Notes: a model not told the origin generated them from the sequence alone. A stretch of DNA of 9,133 bases from Flavobacteriales bacterium (GCA_002685115.1 NYWQ01000005.1:14148-23280), one strand, 5' to 3'; positions 1 to 6,840 are shown, counted from the first letter of the stretch. Made by a program: numbers and translations.

Positions 1-845
1 CTATATCAGGTTTAAACTTAGGAGGCGGTAAAGCCGTTATATTTGGCGATTCAAAAACTCAAAAGACCGATGCATTAATGAAACGTTTTGGGCAGTTCGT
101 GGAAACATTAGGCGGTAAATACATTACAGCTGAAGACGTAGGCATGACTACACGAGACATGGAAATTGTAAGAAAAGAAACAAAACATGTTACGGGTATC
201 CCTATGTCTATGGGAGGCTCTGGAGACCCATCTCCTGTTACTGCTTATGGTGTTTACATGGGCATGAAAGCTGCATCAAAATACAAATGGGGAACAGACT
301 CTTTAAAAGGAAAAAAAGTAGCTGTTCAAGGCATTGGAAATGTTGGAACTAATTTAGTAAAACATTTAACAGAAGAAGGGGCTATAGTTACCATTAACGA
401 CATCAGTAAAGAACGAATGGATCTTGTTGCCAAGCAATACAATGCCTCAATAATAGAAGGTGACGCTATTTACGATGTAGATATGGATATCTACGCCCCC
501 TGTGCTTTAGGTTCTTCCATAAACGACGCCACTTTAAAAAGACTTACATGTTCTATTATTGCTGGCGCTGCAAACAATCAGTTAGCAGATGAGGTTAAGC
601 ATGGGAAAATGGTCATGGAAAAAGGTATAATTTACGCCCCGGATTTCCTCATTAACGCTGGTGGACTTATAAATGTTTATTCAGAATTAAATGGATACAA
701 CCGCGAAGAATCGATTAAAAAAACAGAAGAAATTTATCATACAACTCTAGAAATTTTAAAGAAATCTGAACTAGATGAAATTACGCCTCACGAGGCTGCA
801 AAGCAAATTGCACAGAGTAGAGTGAGATCAGCTAGAAGAAACTAG
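1..845 (+). CDS. Glu/Leu/Phe/Val dehydrogenase, probably leucine dehydrogenase (5' end missing)
   Basis: Predicted cytoplasmic NAD-dependent oxidative deaminase of branched-chain amino acids (leucine to 2-oxoisocaproate plus ammonia). The frame is open from base 3 at the left edge, giving 280 visible residues, so about 80-90 N-terminal residues of a usual ~365 lie outside the window. An internal ATG at 78 is not the true start, because conserved sequence precedes it. The visible part begins with the glycine-rich GLNLGGGKA segment carrying one catalytic lysine (K10 of the visible protein). It continues with the active-site YITAEDVG and the Rossmann dinucleotide motif GIGNVG, followed by an acidic residue (TINDIS) that fits NAD rather than NADP. 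The conserved PCALGSSIND, AGAANNQLA and LINAGGLINVY blocks follow. The spacing and these blocks resemble leucine dehydrogenase more than hexameric glutamate dehydrogenase; valine or phenylalanine specificity cannot be excluded. nusB starts 54 nt downstream, and I see no terminator between them. Confidence 0.9.
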   Translation, partial: ISGLNLGGGKAVIFGDSKTQKTDALMKRFGQFVETLGGKYITAEDVGMTTRDMEIVRKETKHVTGIPMSMGGSGDPSPVTAYGVYMGMKAASKYKWGTDSLKGKKVAVQGIGNVGTNLVKHLTEEGAIVTINDISKERMDLVAKQYNASIIEGDAIYDVDMDIYAPCALGSSINDATLKRLTCSIIAGAANNQLADEVKHGKMVMEKGIIYAPDFLINAGGLINVYSELNGYNREESIKKTEEIYHTTLEILKKSELDEITPHEAAKQIAQSRVRSARRN

Positions 846-899
846 AATTCTCAAAACACCCAAACAACTTTCCTCATACGTTCATCGATACAAAAAACC

Positions 900-1844
900 A
901 TGCTTAACAGAAGACACATTAGAATAAAAGTACTTCAAATTCTTTACGCATTCTTTCACTCAGATAATGAAGAGCTAACAAAATGTGAGCGAGACCTTAG
1001 CAAAAGCCTCGAAAAAAGCCATTCATTATACCTAAACTTACTCGCACTGCTAGTCGCGATTAAGGAGCATGCTGAGGCAAAAATTGAAATGGGGATAAAT
1101 AAAATGCTACCCTCTGAAAATGACTTAAATCCAAACAAGAAGTTTACCAACAATAGAACACTAGCTCTCTTATCCAGCAACATATCATTACTTGATAAGC
1201 TAAAACATGAAGAAATATATTGGGATGAAAACCCTGAATTGGTAGGTAAAATATTCAGACAAATTCAAGACTCAGAAACTTACTCGAACTACCTTATCGA
1301 CGAACACTCATCATTTATTGAAGATCGTAAATTTGTATCAGCAATTTTTATGGAATTTATAGCGCCTAACGAAGATGTCCATACTTACCTAGAAGAAAAA
1401 AGTATTTTTTGGTTAGACGACTTTGAAGTGGGAAATCTTTCTGTAATTAAAACAATAAAATCATTCAAAGAAAATTCTGATCAATACGCAAGGCTACTTC
1501 CTTTATTTAAAAATGAGGAGGACAAAATATTTGCATTCGATTTATTAAAACAAACCATCCTCAACTCTTTGGAATACAATAAATACATTGTAGAAACAGC
1601 CAGCAACTGGGACGAAGAGCGTATTTCAGACATGGATAAAATGCTGATGAAAATGGCTATATGCGAGTTGTTAAATTTCGAAACGATTCCTGTAAAAGTT
1701 ACTCTTAACGAATACATAGAACTTTCGAAAGATTACTCGAGTAACAAGAGTAAAATTTTCATTAATGGCGTTATTGATAAATTAATTATTCGCTTTAAAA
1801 AAGAAGGTGTTTTGAAAAAGTTAGGTAGAGGTTTAGTTGAATAA
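900..1844 (+). CDS. nusB: Transcription antitermination factor NusB (long Bacteroidota form)
   Basis: NusB binds boxA RNA together with ribosomal protein S10 (NusE) and promotes processive transcription of rRNA operons. The protein is 314 residues, against about 140 in E. coli. Residues 1-20 (RRHIRIKVLQILYAFF) match the first helix of NusB. Residues about 207-297 match the remaining helices, including ISDMDKMLMKMAICELL, the VKVTLNEYIELSKDYS block and the SKIFINGVIDKL block that corresponds to the classical KFVNGVLDK motif. Between these lie about 180 residues without a motif I recognise, apparently helical and charged. This long architecture is, from memory, usual in Bacteroidota. The start at 900 is supported by the first helix beginning at once. 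The leader is A-rich (acaaaaaacc) with no Shine-Dalgarno. The last codons overlap a promoter for the next gene. Confidence 0.9.
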   Translation: MLNRRHIRIKVLQILYAFFHSDNEELTKCERDLSKSLEKSHSLYLNLLALLVAIKEHAEAKIEMGINKMLPSENDLNPNKKFTNNRTLALLSSNISLLDKLKHEEIYWDENPELVGKIFRQIQDSETYSNYLIDEHSSFIEDRKFVSAIFMEFIAPNEDVHTYLEEKSIFWLDDFEVGNLSVIKTIKSFKENSDQYARLLPLFKNEEDKIFAFDLLKQTILNSLEYNKYIVETASNWDEERISDMDKMLMKMAICELLNFETIPVKVTLNEYIELSKDYSSNKSKIFINGVIDKLIIRFKKEGVLKKLGRGLVE

Positions 1845-1865
1845 CTTCAGAAAAAATTACATTTG
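1837..1865 (+). promoter_or_regulatory. Bacteroidota-type promoter for the DUF1573-yajC pair
   Basis: The -7 element TACATTTG (1858-1865) matches the Bacteroidota consensus TAnnTTTG exactly. A TTG at 1837-1839 lies 18 nt upstream, within the 17-23 spacing described for Flavobacterium promoters. The -33 element sits inside the last codons of nusB. Transcription would start around 1870, leaving a very short A-rich leader before the ATG at 1882. The match to consensus is seen directly; activity is inferred. Confidence 0.6.
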
Positions 1866-1881
1866 TAAAAAATAAACAAAC

Positions 1882-2337
1882 ATGAAAAAAATCATCCTTG
1901 GCGCATTTTTAAGTATAGCCTTTGTTGCTTGTAACGAGTCTGCAAGTTCAAAAATCGATAAATCTAAACCGAAAAAACCAACAGAAATTAGTTTAGACCA
2001 AGTTGATACTACTTCAGATGCAAGAATGGAATTCGATGCAAAAGATTGGAACTTTGGCGAAATTATGCAAGGAGAGTCCGTTGAACATGCATTTACATTT
2101 ACAAATACTGGCTCAGAGCCACTCATTATTTCAAATGCTAAGGGATCATGTGGATGCACTGTTCCAGTTTGGCCTAGAGAGCCAGTTGCCCCAGGAGAAT
2201 CTGGTGTAATAGACGTAAAGTTTAACAGCAAGGGTAAAAAAGGAAAACAAAGTAAAAAAGTTACATTAACAACCAATATGGTTCCTAGTCAAATGATTTT
2301 GATGGTTAATGGAATGGTAAATTTAAAAGAAGAATAA
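1882..2337 (+). CDS. DUF1573 domain lipoprotein
   Basis: A 151-residue predicted lipoprotein of unknown function. Residues 1-17 form a lipoprotein signal (MKKIILGAFL, then FVAC with the lipidated Cys at 17). A Ser/Lys/Pro-rich linker extends to about residue 45. The rest is a single DUF1573 domain, a beta-sandwich related to the MSP/ASH Ig-like folds. It shows the family pattern WNFGEI, GESVEHAFTFTNTGSEPLII, GSCGCTVP with a Cys-Gly-Cys pair (C90, C92), the PVAPGESGVI block, a V-x-F-N-S-K-G-K segment and a final KVTLTTN strand. The protein should be anchored in the cell envelope with the domain in the periplasm or at the surface. It lies between nusB and yajC, and its stop is separated from the yajC ATG by one base, so the two are almost certainly co-transcribed. 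Whether the paired cysteines bind metal or form a disulfide is not known. Confidence 0.87.
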   Translation: MKKIILGAFLSIAFVACNESASSKIDKSKPKKPTEISLDQVDTTSDARMEFDAKDWNFGEIMQGESVEHAFTFTNTGSEPLIISNAKGSCGCTVPVWPREPVAPGESGVIDVKFNSKGKKGKQSKKVTLTTNMVPSQMILMVNGMVNLKEE

Positions 2338-2338
2338 T

Positions 2339-2623
2339 ATGTTAACCGTTTATTTACTCGCTGATGCATCAACAGGCGTTATGAACTTTTTGCCACTTAT
2401 CGCAATCGTTGTGGTTATGTACTTTTTTATGATTAGACCTCAAGTAAAAAAGCAAAAAGAAGAAGCTAAATTTAGGTCCGAAATCAAAAAAGGAGATAAA
2501 GTCATAACCCTTGGTGGTATCCATGCAAAAGTATTGGAAACGAATGACAATACGTTACTTGTTCAAGCTGAAGGTGGCACCTCTAAGTTTAAAATCAACA
2601 AAACTTCAATTGCCAAAATATAA
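2339..2623 (+). CDS. yajC: Preprotein translocase accessory subunit YajC
   Basis: A small single-span inner-membrane protein that associates with SecDF and the SecYEG translocon. At 94 residues it has the usual length. After a short N-terminus there is one transmembrane helix at about residues 15-32, directly followed by the family signature YFFMIRPQVKKQKE (positively charged, cytoplasmic side). The conserved beta domain follows, with KKGDKVITLGGIHAKV at 50-65 and a terminal FKINKTSIAKI. The ATG follows the DUF1573 stop by a single base, which argues for translational coupling; a Met at residue 15 is a less likely alternative start. A strong terminator follows 10 nt after the stop codon, so this is the last gene of its transcript. 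The YbbR and CoaE genes that I recall often following yajC in related genomes are absent here. Confidence 0.95.
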   Translation: MLTVYLLADASTGVMNFLPLIAIVVVMYFFMIRPQVKKQKEEAKFRSEIKKGDKVITLGGIHAKVLETNDNTLLVQAEGGTSKFKINKTSIAKI

Positions 2624-2632
2624 TACTAAGCA

Positions 2633-2682
2633 ATATCAAACAAAAAAACGGCCTTTAAGAGCCGTTTTTTTTTGTTTGATAT
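2633..2682. terminator. Strong bidirectional intrinsic terminator after yajC
   Basis: A nearly perfect inverted repeat. The left arm at 2633-2652 (ATATCAAAC, seven A, CGGC) pairs with the right arm at 2661-2682 (GCCG, nine T, GTTTGATAT). The only mismatch is a two-T bulge, and the loop is 8 nt. The CGGC/GCCG core flanked by A-run and T-run makes a canonical rho-independent terminator in both orientations. It follows the yajC stop by 10 nt. Confidence 0.9.
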
Positions 2683-2696
2683 TTAATGGTTCTTAT

Positions 2697-2720
2697 CCCA
2701 ATTTACAAATTGGGTTTTTT
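2697..2720 (+). terminator. Second small terminator-like hairpin before the aminotransferase
   Basis: CCCAATT (2697-2703) and AATTGGG (2708-2714) form a perfect 7-bp stem with loop TACA, immediately followed by six T (2715-2720). It could be a back-up terminator. However, its T-run merges into the TATATTTG element at 2720-2727, so it may instead be a structure tied to the downstream promoter. Confidence 0.55.
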
Positions 2721-2727
2721 ATATTTG
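2720..2727 (+). promoter_or_regulatory. Candidate -7 element for the aminotransferase gene
   Basis: TATATTTG matches the Bacteroidota -7 consensus TAnnTTTG exactly and lies 35 nt before the ATG at 2763, a sensible leader length. No TTG or TTTG is found 17-23 nt upstream, where the hairpin lies, so the -33 element is missing or degenerate. The upstream terminator means the aminotransferase needs its own promoter, which raises the likelihood of this one. Confidence 0.5.
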
Positions 2728-2762
2728 CTATTCAAAAGAAATAACCCTGCTAAGCATCAAAA

Positions 2763-3956
2763 ATGAATACTTTATCTGATCGAATACTTAATTTAGAAGA
2801 ATCACAAACCATAGCTATGGCGCGCCAAAGTCGAGAATTAATCGACCAAGGTATAGATGTAATTTCGCTTAGTTTAGGTGAGCCTGATTTCAACACACCA
2901 GACTTTATAAAAGAGGCCGCTAAAAAAGCTATAGACGACAACTTTTCTCATTACACACCCGTTCCCGGACTTGGAGAGCTAAGAAATGCCATTTCTAAAA
3001 AATTTAAACGAGACAATAAACTCAATTATGCTGCTGATCAAATAGTGGCATCTACAGGAGCCAAACAAACGCTCGCTCAACTTATGTTAGCAATTGTAAA
3101 CCCTGGAGATGAAGTTATAGTTCCAGCACCGTATTGGGTTAGTTACTTCCAAATGGTTAAAATGGCCGAAGGTATTCCTGTTGTTATAGAAGCAACCGTA
3201 GAAGCGGATTTTAAGGTCACAGCAGATCAGGTAGAAAGAGCAATCACACCAAAAACAAAAGCATTTTTATTTAGTACGCCCTGTAATCCTACTGGATCTG
3301 TATACAACCGTAAAGAATTAGCAGAACTAGTAAAAGTTTTTGAAAAACACCCAGATCTTATTATTATCTCTGACGAAATATACGAACACATAAATTTCCA
3401 GGAAGAACATGTAAGTATTGGTCAGTTTGATTCTATAAAAAACCAAGTAGTCACGGTAAATGGAGTTTCTAAAGGATTTGCAATGACAGGATGGAGAGTT
3501 GGTTACTTAGGTGCTCCTAAATGGCTAGCAGCTGCTTGTACAAAAATGCAAGGTCAAATAACTTCTGCTACATGCGCAATTGCTCAAAAAGCAACAGAAG
3601 CAGCCGTTTTAGCAGATCCCAAATGCACAGAAAAAATGCGCGATGCTTTTTTAAGACGCAGAGATCTAATGATTGGGAAACTATCAGAAATTAAAGGACT
3701 TAAATTAAGCATCCCTCAAGGAGCATTTTACATATTTCCAGATGTTTCCTATTATTTTGGCAAATCCTTTAATGGAAAGATTATAGCCAATGCAAACGAT
3801 TTTTGTATGTACCTACTCAATCAAGCAAATGTAGCTACGGTAACTGGCGAAGCATTTGGTGCACCAAACTGTATGCGAATTTCCTATGCCGCAGAAGATC
3901 AAACACTTATTAAAGCAGTTGACAGAATAAAAAAGGCATTAGATAAATTAGCCTAA
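2763..3956 (+). CDS. PLP-dependent class I aminotransferase, probably aspartate aminotransferase (Ib type)
   Basis: Predicted cytoplasmic transaminase exchanging aspartate/oxaloacetate with glutamate/2-oxoglutarate. Its 397 residues are the normal family length. Visible motifs in order are SLGEPDFNTP (37-46), YTPVPGLGELR (64-74), and GAK101 followed by NPGDEVIVPAPYWVSY. Next come NPTG with N175, SDEIY with D204 (pyridine nitrogen) and Y207, then SKGFAMTGWRVGY with the Schiff-base lysine K237 and R245. R372 in MRISY should bind the substrate alpha-carboxylate. K101 aligns with the lysine that, in the Thermus Ib enzyme, recognises the distal carboxylate of acidic substrates, which favours aspartate. 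Related enzymes can also act on aromatic amino acids or prephenate, so exact specificity is inferred. The gene stands alone, with terminators upstream and a regulatory-looking palindrome downstream. The leader is A-rich (catcaaaa) without a Shine-Dalgarno. Confidence 0.92.
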   Translation: MNTLSDRILNLEESQTIAMARQSRELIDQGIDVISLSLGEPDFNTPDFIKEAAKKAIDDNFSHYTPVPGLGELRNAISKKFKRDNKLNYAADQIVASTGAKQTLAQLMLAIVNPGDEVIVPAPYWVSYFQMVKMAEGIPVVIEATVEADFKVTADQVERAITPKTKAFLFSTPCNPTGSVYNRKELAELVKVFEKHPDLIIISDEIYEHINFQEEHVSIGQFDSIKNQVVTVNGVSKGFAMTGWRVGYLGAPKWLAAACTKMQGQITSATCAIAQKATEAAVLADPKCTEKMRDAFLRRRDLMIGKLSEIKGLKLSIPQGAFYIFPDVSYYFGKSFNGKIIANANDFCMYLLNQANVATVTGEAFGAPNCMRISYAAEDQTLIKAVDRIKKALDKLA

Positions 3957-3992
3957 AATACAGACCCTCTTCGCTCTAGGCTTATTTGTTCA

Positions 3993-4012
3993 TTTGTAAA
4001 ATATTTTACAAA
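3993..4012. promoter_or_regulatory. Perfect 20-bp palindrome upstream of the heptose kinase, possible operator
   Basis: TTTGTAAAAT followed by its exact reverse complement ATTTTACAAA, ending 14 nt before the ATG at 4027. No T-run follows and the stem is almost all A/T, so a terminator is unlikely; a dimeric regulator site is the natural reading. The central 18 bases match the Rex-type pattern TTGTGAA-n4-TTCACAA at 12 of 14 defined positions. A degenerate -7 element, TTCATTTG (3989-3996, 5 of the 6 defined positions of TAnnTTTG), overlaps its left edge, placing the palindrome where a repressor would act. Binding is inferred only. Confidence 0.45.
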
Positions 4013-4026
4013 CAGATCAAACCAAT

Positions 4027-5004
4027 ATGAACTCAATGGATTTTATAGAACCAATCTTAAAACAGTTTAAAAACAAACAAGTTCTCATTATTGGAGATGC
4101 AATGATTGATGCTTACATGTGGGGCAACATTCATCGAAATTCACCAGAAGCACCAGTTCCTGTAGTTGACATCGAGAAAAGAGAAAGTCGTTTAGGAGGA
4201 GCCGCAAACGTAGCACTTAACATACAATCTTTGGGAGCAACGCCCATTTTATTTTCTGCAGTAGGTACGGACCATAACGGTCAACTTTTTTGCGAGCTTA
4301 TGGAAAAGCAACACTTATCTTGTAAGGGAATTCAACAAATAACCTCAAGAAACACAACAGTCAAAACAAGAATTATTAGTAACAGTAAACATGTTTTAAG
4401 AGTAGATGAGGAGTGTACAGATCCTATAAATGAAAAATCTGTTGAACTAGAATTGGTTAAACTGCTAGAATCTAACTCGTTTGATGTTATAATATTTGAA
4501 GACTACAACAAGGGTTTACTCACTGAAAACCTGATAAGTAAAGCAATAAAAATTGCAAAAAAACTTAACATACCCACAATAGTAGATCCAAAAAAAGAAC
4601 ACTTTTTTACCTATAAAAATGTAGACATCTTCAAACCAAATTTGAAAGAAATTAAAGAAGGTTTAGGTGTTGAATTTGACGTTCATTCTTCAAAAGAACT
4701 GGCTACAAACGTTGAGCTGGTTAGAAGCAAACTTAATGCTAAGGGAATATTACTTACGCTTTCAGAACATGGAATGTACTACCAAGACCAAACGAATATT
4801 TACAAAGAACACGCTCATAAAAGAAGTATAATTGATGTTTCTGGAGCTGGAGACACCGTTGTTTCTGTTGCAGCTCTAGCCCTAGCTTGTGGCTTAAAAA
4901 ATGAAGATCTAATGAAAATTGCTAACTTAGCTGGAGGTTTGGTTTGTGAAAAAGTAGGCGTTGTACCCATAAAAATAGAAGACCTCATAAACGCCACCAA
5001 ATAG
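4027..5004 (+). CDS. hldA: PfkB-family kinase, probable D-glycero-beta-D-manno-heptose-7-phosphate kinase
   Basis: Predicted cytoplasmic kinase (also named rfaE1) that phosphorylates D-glycero-D-manno-heptose 7-phosphate at C1 in ADP-heptose synthesis for the LPS inner core. At 325 residues it corresponds to the kinase half only; the nucleotidyltransferase half of E. coli HldE (477 residues) is absent, as in species with separate HldA and HldC. Motifs are IIGDAMIDAY (21-30), then SPEAPVPVVDIEKRESRLGG with the PfkB signature GGAANVALNIQSLGA at 57-71, FEDYNKG (157-163), VDPKKEHF, FKPNLKE, and the second PfkB signature IDVSGAGDT with catalytic Asp276. The PEAPVPVV stretch is characteristic of the HldE/RfaE kinase rather than ribokinase or fructokinase. 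Met codons at residues 1 and 4 are both possible starts. The next gene follows after 24 nt, which suggests co-transcription. Substrate specificity is by family resemblance. Confidence 0.8.
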   Translation: MNSMDFIEPILKQFKNKQVLIIGDAMIDAYMWGNIHRNSPEAPVPVVDIEKRESRLGGAANVALNIQSLGATPILFSAVGTDHNGQLFCELMEKQHLSCKGIQQITSRNTTVKTRIISNSKHVLRVDEECTDPINEKSVELELVKLLESNSFDVIIFEDYNKGLLTENLISKAIKIAKKLNIPTIVDPKKEHFFTYKNVDIFKPNLKEIKEGLGVEFDVHSSKELATNVELVRSKLNAKGILLTLSEHGMYYQDQTNIYKEHAHKRSIIDVSGAGDTVVSVAALALACGLKNEDLMKIANLAGGLVCEKVGVVPIKIEDLINATK

Positions 5005-5028
5005 TTAGCGATAAACAGCACTCAAAGA

Positions 5029-6840
5029 ATGTCGGTTCAATCCATACGAGAAAAAATTAATTTAGCCCTTTACGATAGTAAAGAAGGAGTTTTATCCTTG
5101 TTTAAAGTAGGTAGTTTTTTAGTTGCATCACTCATTCTATCGCTACTTATATACCAATTCGGGTTTAACCCAAACCTTACAGTTAAAGCATGGATATTAA
5201 TTGCTATTAAAGCCAGTTTTGTTTTTTACATTGTAAAATATCTAACAAACCTTCTTTATTCATACAAGCCAACTCGTTTCATCAAAGATTCTTGGTTTGA
5301 AGGACTTCTCCTGCTTTTGATTCTAATAAATGGAGTTACTTACCTAATTTCAAATGAATCATTACTTAACTGGCTTGGGAGGCAATTAGAGTTTTACCAA
5401 CTCGAAAACTTTTACATCTTATTTTTACAATCCTACTTTTTCATATTAGTAGGAATTGAGCTTGGAAAAGCAAGCACGCATTTAACATTATTAAAAATGA
5501 GCCCACCCAAAATGCTCATTTCCTCATTTATCTTCCTAATTTTAATAGGAACCGGTTTATTAATGATGCCAGAGATGACATCACAAATTGAGTATATGCC
5601 TTTTTTTGATGCTCTATTTACCTCCATAAGTGCGAGTTGTGTTACGGGTTTAATTGTGGTAGATACAGCGACGTACTTTACCCAAAAAGGGCATACAGTA
5701 CTCATGCTCCTGATACAATTAGGCGGGCTAAATATCATATCATTTGCGACCTTACTTGCCTTATTTTCTAAAAAAGGAATTGGAATAAAACACCAAACAA
5801 TACTTCAAGATAACTTTAGTTCTGAGTCTTTACTCAGCGGAAAAGGCTTACTTGGAAAAATTTTCTTATTTAGTTTCTTTATGGAATTTATAGGAATGAT
5901 AGCCTTGTACTTTACTTGGAATCCAGGAACAAACGAACCCCTACTTGAGGACCAGTTTTTCTTTTCACTTTTTCATTCCGTGTCTGCATTCAATAATGCT
6001 GGATTTTCTTTATTTCCTAATGGTCTTCAAAATCATGTTGTACAAAACGCACACAGCATGCATCTAATTTTAGCAGGGTTAATATTCTTTGGCGCTGTTG
6101 GTTTTCCCGTAATAGATGATGTGTTTAATATAAACCGAATAAAAAAATCGTTTAAATCATCTTTGTATAAACTAAAACTAAGCACTCGTATTTCGCTCTA
6201 CACCACTTTTGTTCTTCTACTATTTGGTACACTCATGTTCTACTTTTTAGAACAACAGAACACCCTAAACGGAATGACAATTCAAGGTCAATTAATAACT
6301 TCATTTTTTCAATCCATAACAGCTCGAACTGCAGGATTTAATACGGTCGACTTTTCTGTGATAGGAACACCCATGCTTTTAATATTTATATTTTTAATGT
6401 TTATTGGAGCTTCGCCCGGATCTACCGGGGGCGGAATTAAAACATCCACTTTTACATTAATTATTTATTCTGCATTAAACACAATAAGAGGCAAAAAAAG
6501 AATCGAGATAGAAAAAAGAACCATTTCACCAGAATTATTACATAAAGCGTTTTCTATTTTTTTATTTGCTACTTCCACCATCTTCATAGCTATTTTTATT
6601 TTAAGTATTTCAGACGGTGAAAAAGGAATTCTCCCTATTGCTTTTGAAGTCGTTTCTGCCTTTTCTACCGTTGGACTTTCAGCCGGTATAACCGCAAATT
6701 TATCCTTTACAGGCAAAGTGGTCATTATGGTCTGCATGTTTGTAGGAAGAATCGGTACGCTAACACTAGCATTTGCTTTAAGTAGTAAAATGAAGTCGCA
6801 CAACTACAAATATCCAAAAGCACATCTTAGTGTAGGCTAA
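5029..6840 (+). CDS. trkH: TrkH/KtrB-family potassium uptake channel subunit
   Basis: Membrane subunit of a Trk/Ktr K+ uptake system. Four pore-loop repeats are recognisable, each contributing a selectivity-filter glycine: SCVTGL (G207), FNNAGFS (G325), TARTAGFNT (G436) and FSTVGLS (G549). The third-domain gating segment GASPGSTGGGIKT is at 460-472, and the fourth-domain helix has VGRIGTLTLAFAL with its conserved Arg. The C-terminal YPKAHLSVG resembles the usual family ending, so the gene is complete. At 603 residues it is longer than KtrB (about 445). The surplus is an N-terminal region of about 155 residues with four hydrophobic segments (roughly 28-45, 54-76, 89-107, 128-146). The gene starts 24 nt after the heptose kinase stop, probably in one transcript. 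No TrkA/KtrA subunit is encoded beside it in this window. The symbol is provisional, since the filter motifs are about as KtrB-like as TrkH-like. Confidence 0.92.
   Translation: MSVQSIREKINLALYDSKEGVLSLFKVGSFLVASLILSLLIYQFGFNPNLTVKAWILIAIKASFVFYIVKYLTNLLYSYKPTRFIKDSWFEGLLLLLILINGVTYLISNESLLNWLGRQLEFYQLENFYILFLQSYFFILVGIELGKASTHLTLLKMSPPKMLISSFIFLILIGTGLLMMPEMTSQIEYMPFFDALFTSISASCVTGLIVVDTATYFTQKGHTVLMLLIQLGGLNIISFATLLALFSKKGIGIKHQTILQDNFSSESLLSGKGLLGKIFLFSFFMEFIGMIALYFTWNPGTNEPLLEDQFFFSLFHSVSAFNNAGFSLFPNGLQNHVVQNAHSMHLILAGLIFFGAVGFPVIDDVFNINRIKKSFKSSLYKLKLSTRISLYTTFVLLLFGTLMFYFLEQQNTLNGMTIQGQLITSFFQSITARTAGFNTVDFSVIGTPMLLIFIFLMFIGASPGSTGGGIKTSTFTLIIYSALNTIRGKKRIEIEKRTISPELLHKAFSIFLFATSTIFIAIFILSISDGEKGILPIAFEVVSAFSTVGLSAGITANLSFTGKVVIMVCMFVGRIGTLTLAFALSSKMKSHNYKYPKAHLSVG

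Noticed and set aside
846..899. Possible promoter or terminator between the dehydrogenase and nusB
   Set aside because: No TAnnTTTG element, no stem with T-run; the 54-nt gap shows nothing I can support.
956..1183. Minus-strand open frame opposite nusB, and similar antisense frames at 1481-1717, 1857-2276, 2750-2941, 4815-5021, 5433-5738, 6465-6803 and 7738-7968
   Set aside because: Each lies opposite a well-supported + strand gene, has no recognisable domain or upstream signal, and has composition expected of an antisense shadow.
1733..1744. Perfect 12-bp palindrome TTACTCGAGTAA
   Set aside because: It lies within conserved nusB coding sequence encoding the DYSSNK segment; a 12-bp dyad is expected by chance in a window this size.
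2511..2744. Overlapping + strand frame through the end of yajC and both hairpins
   Set aside because: It is out of frame with yajC and runs through a strong terminator; its product is low-complexity with no family resemblance.
3950..3982. Possible terminator AGCCTA ... TAGGCT overlapping the aminotransferase stop codon
   Set aside because: The stem is only 6 bp with a 21-nt loop, and the following TATTTGTT is not a proper T-run; too weak to call.
4012..4012. Palindrome before the kinase read as an intrinsic terminator of the aminotransferase
   Set aside because: The stem is 16 of 20 A/T with no loop and no downstream T-run, so it would terminate poorly; an operator reading fits better.
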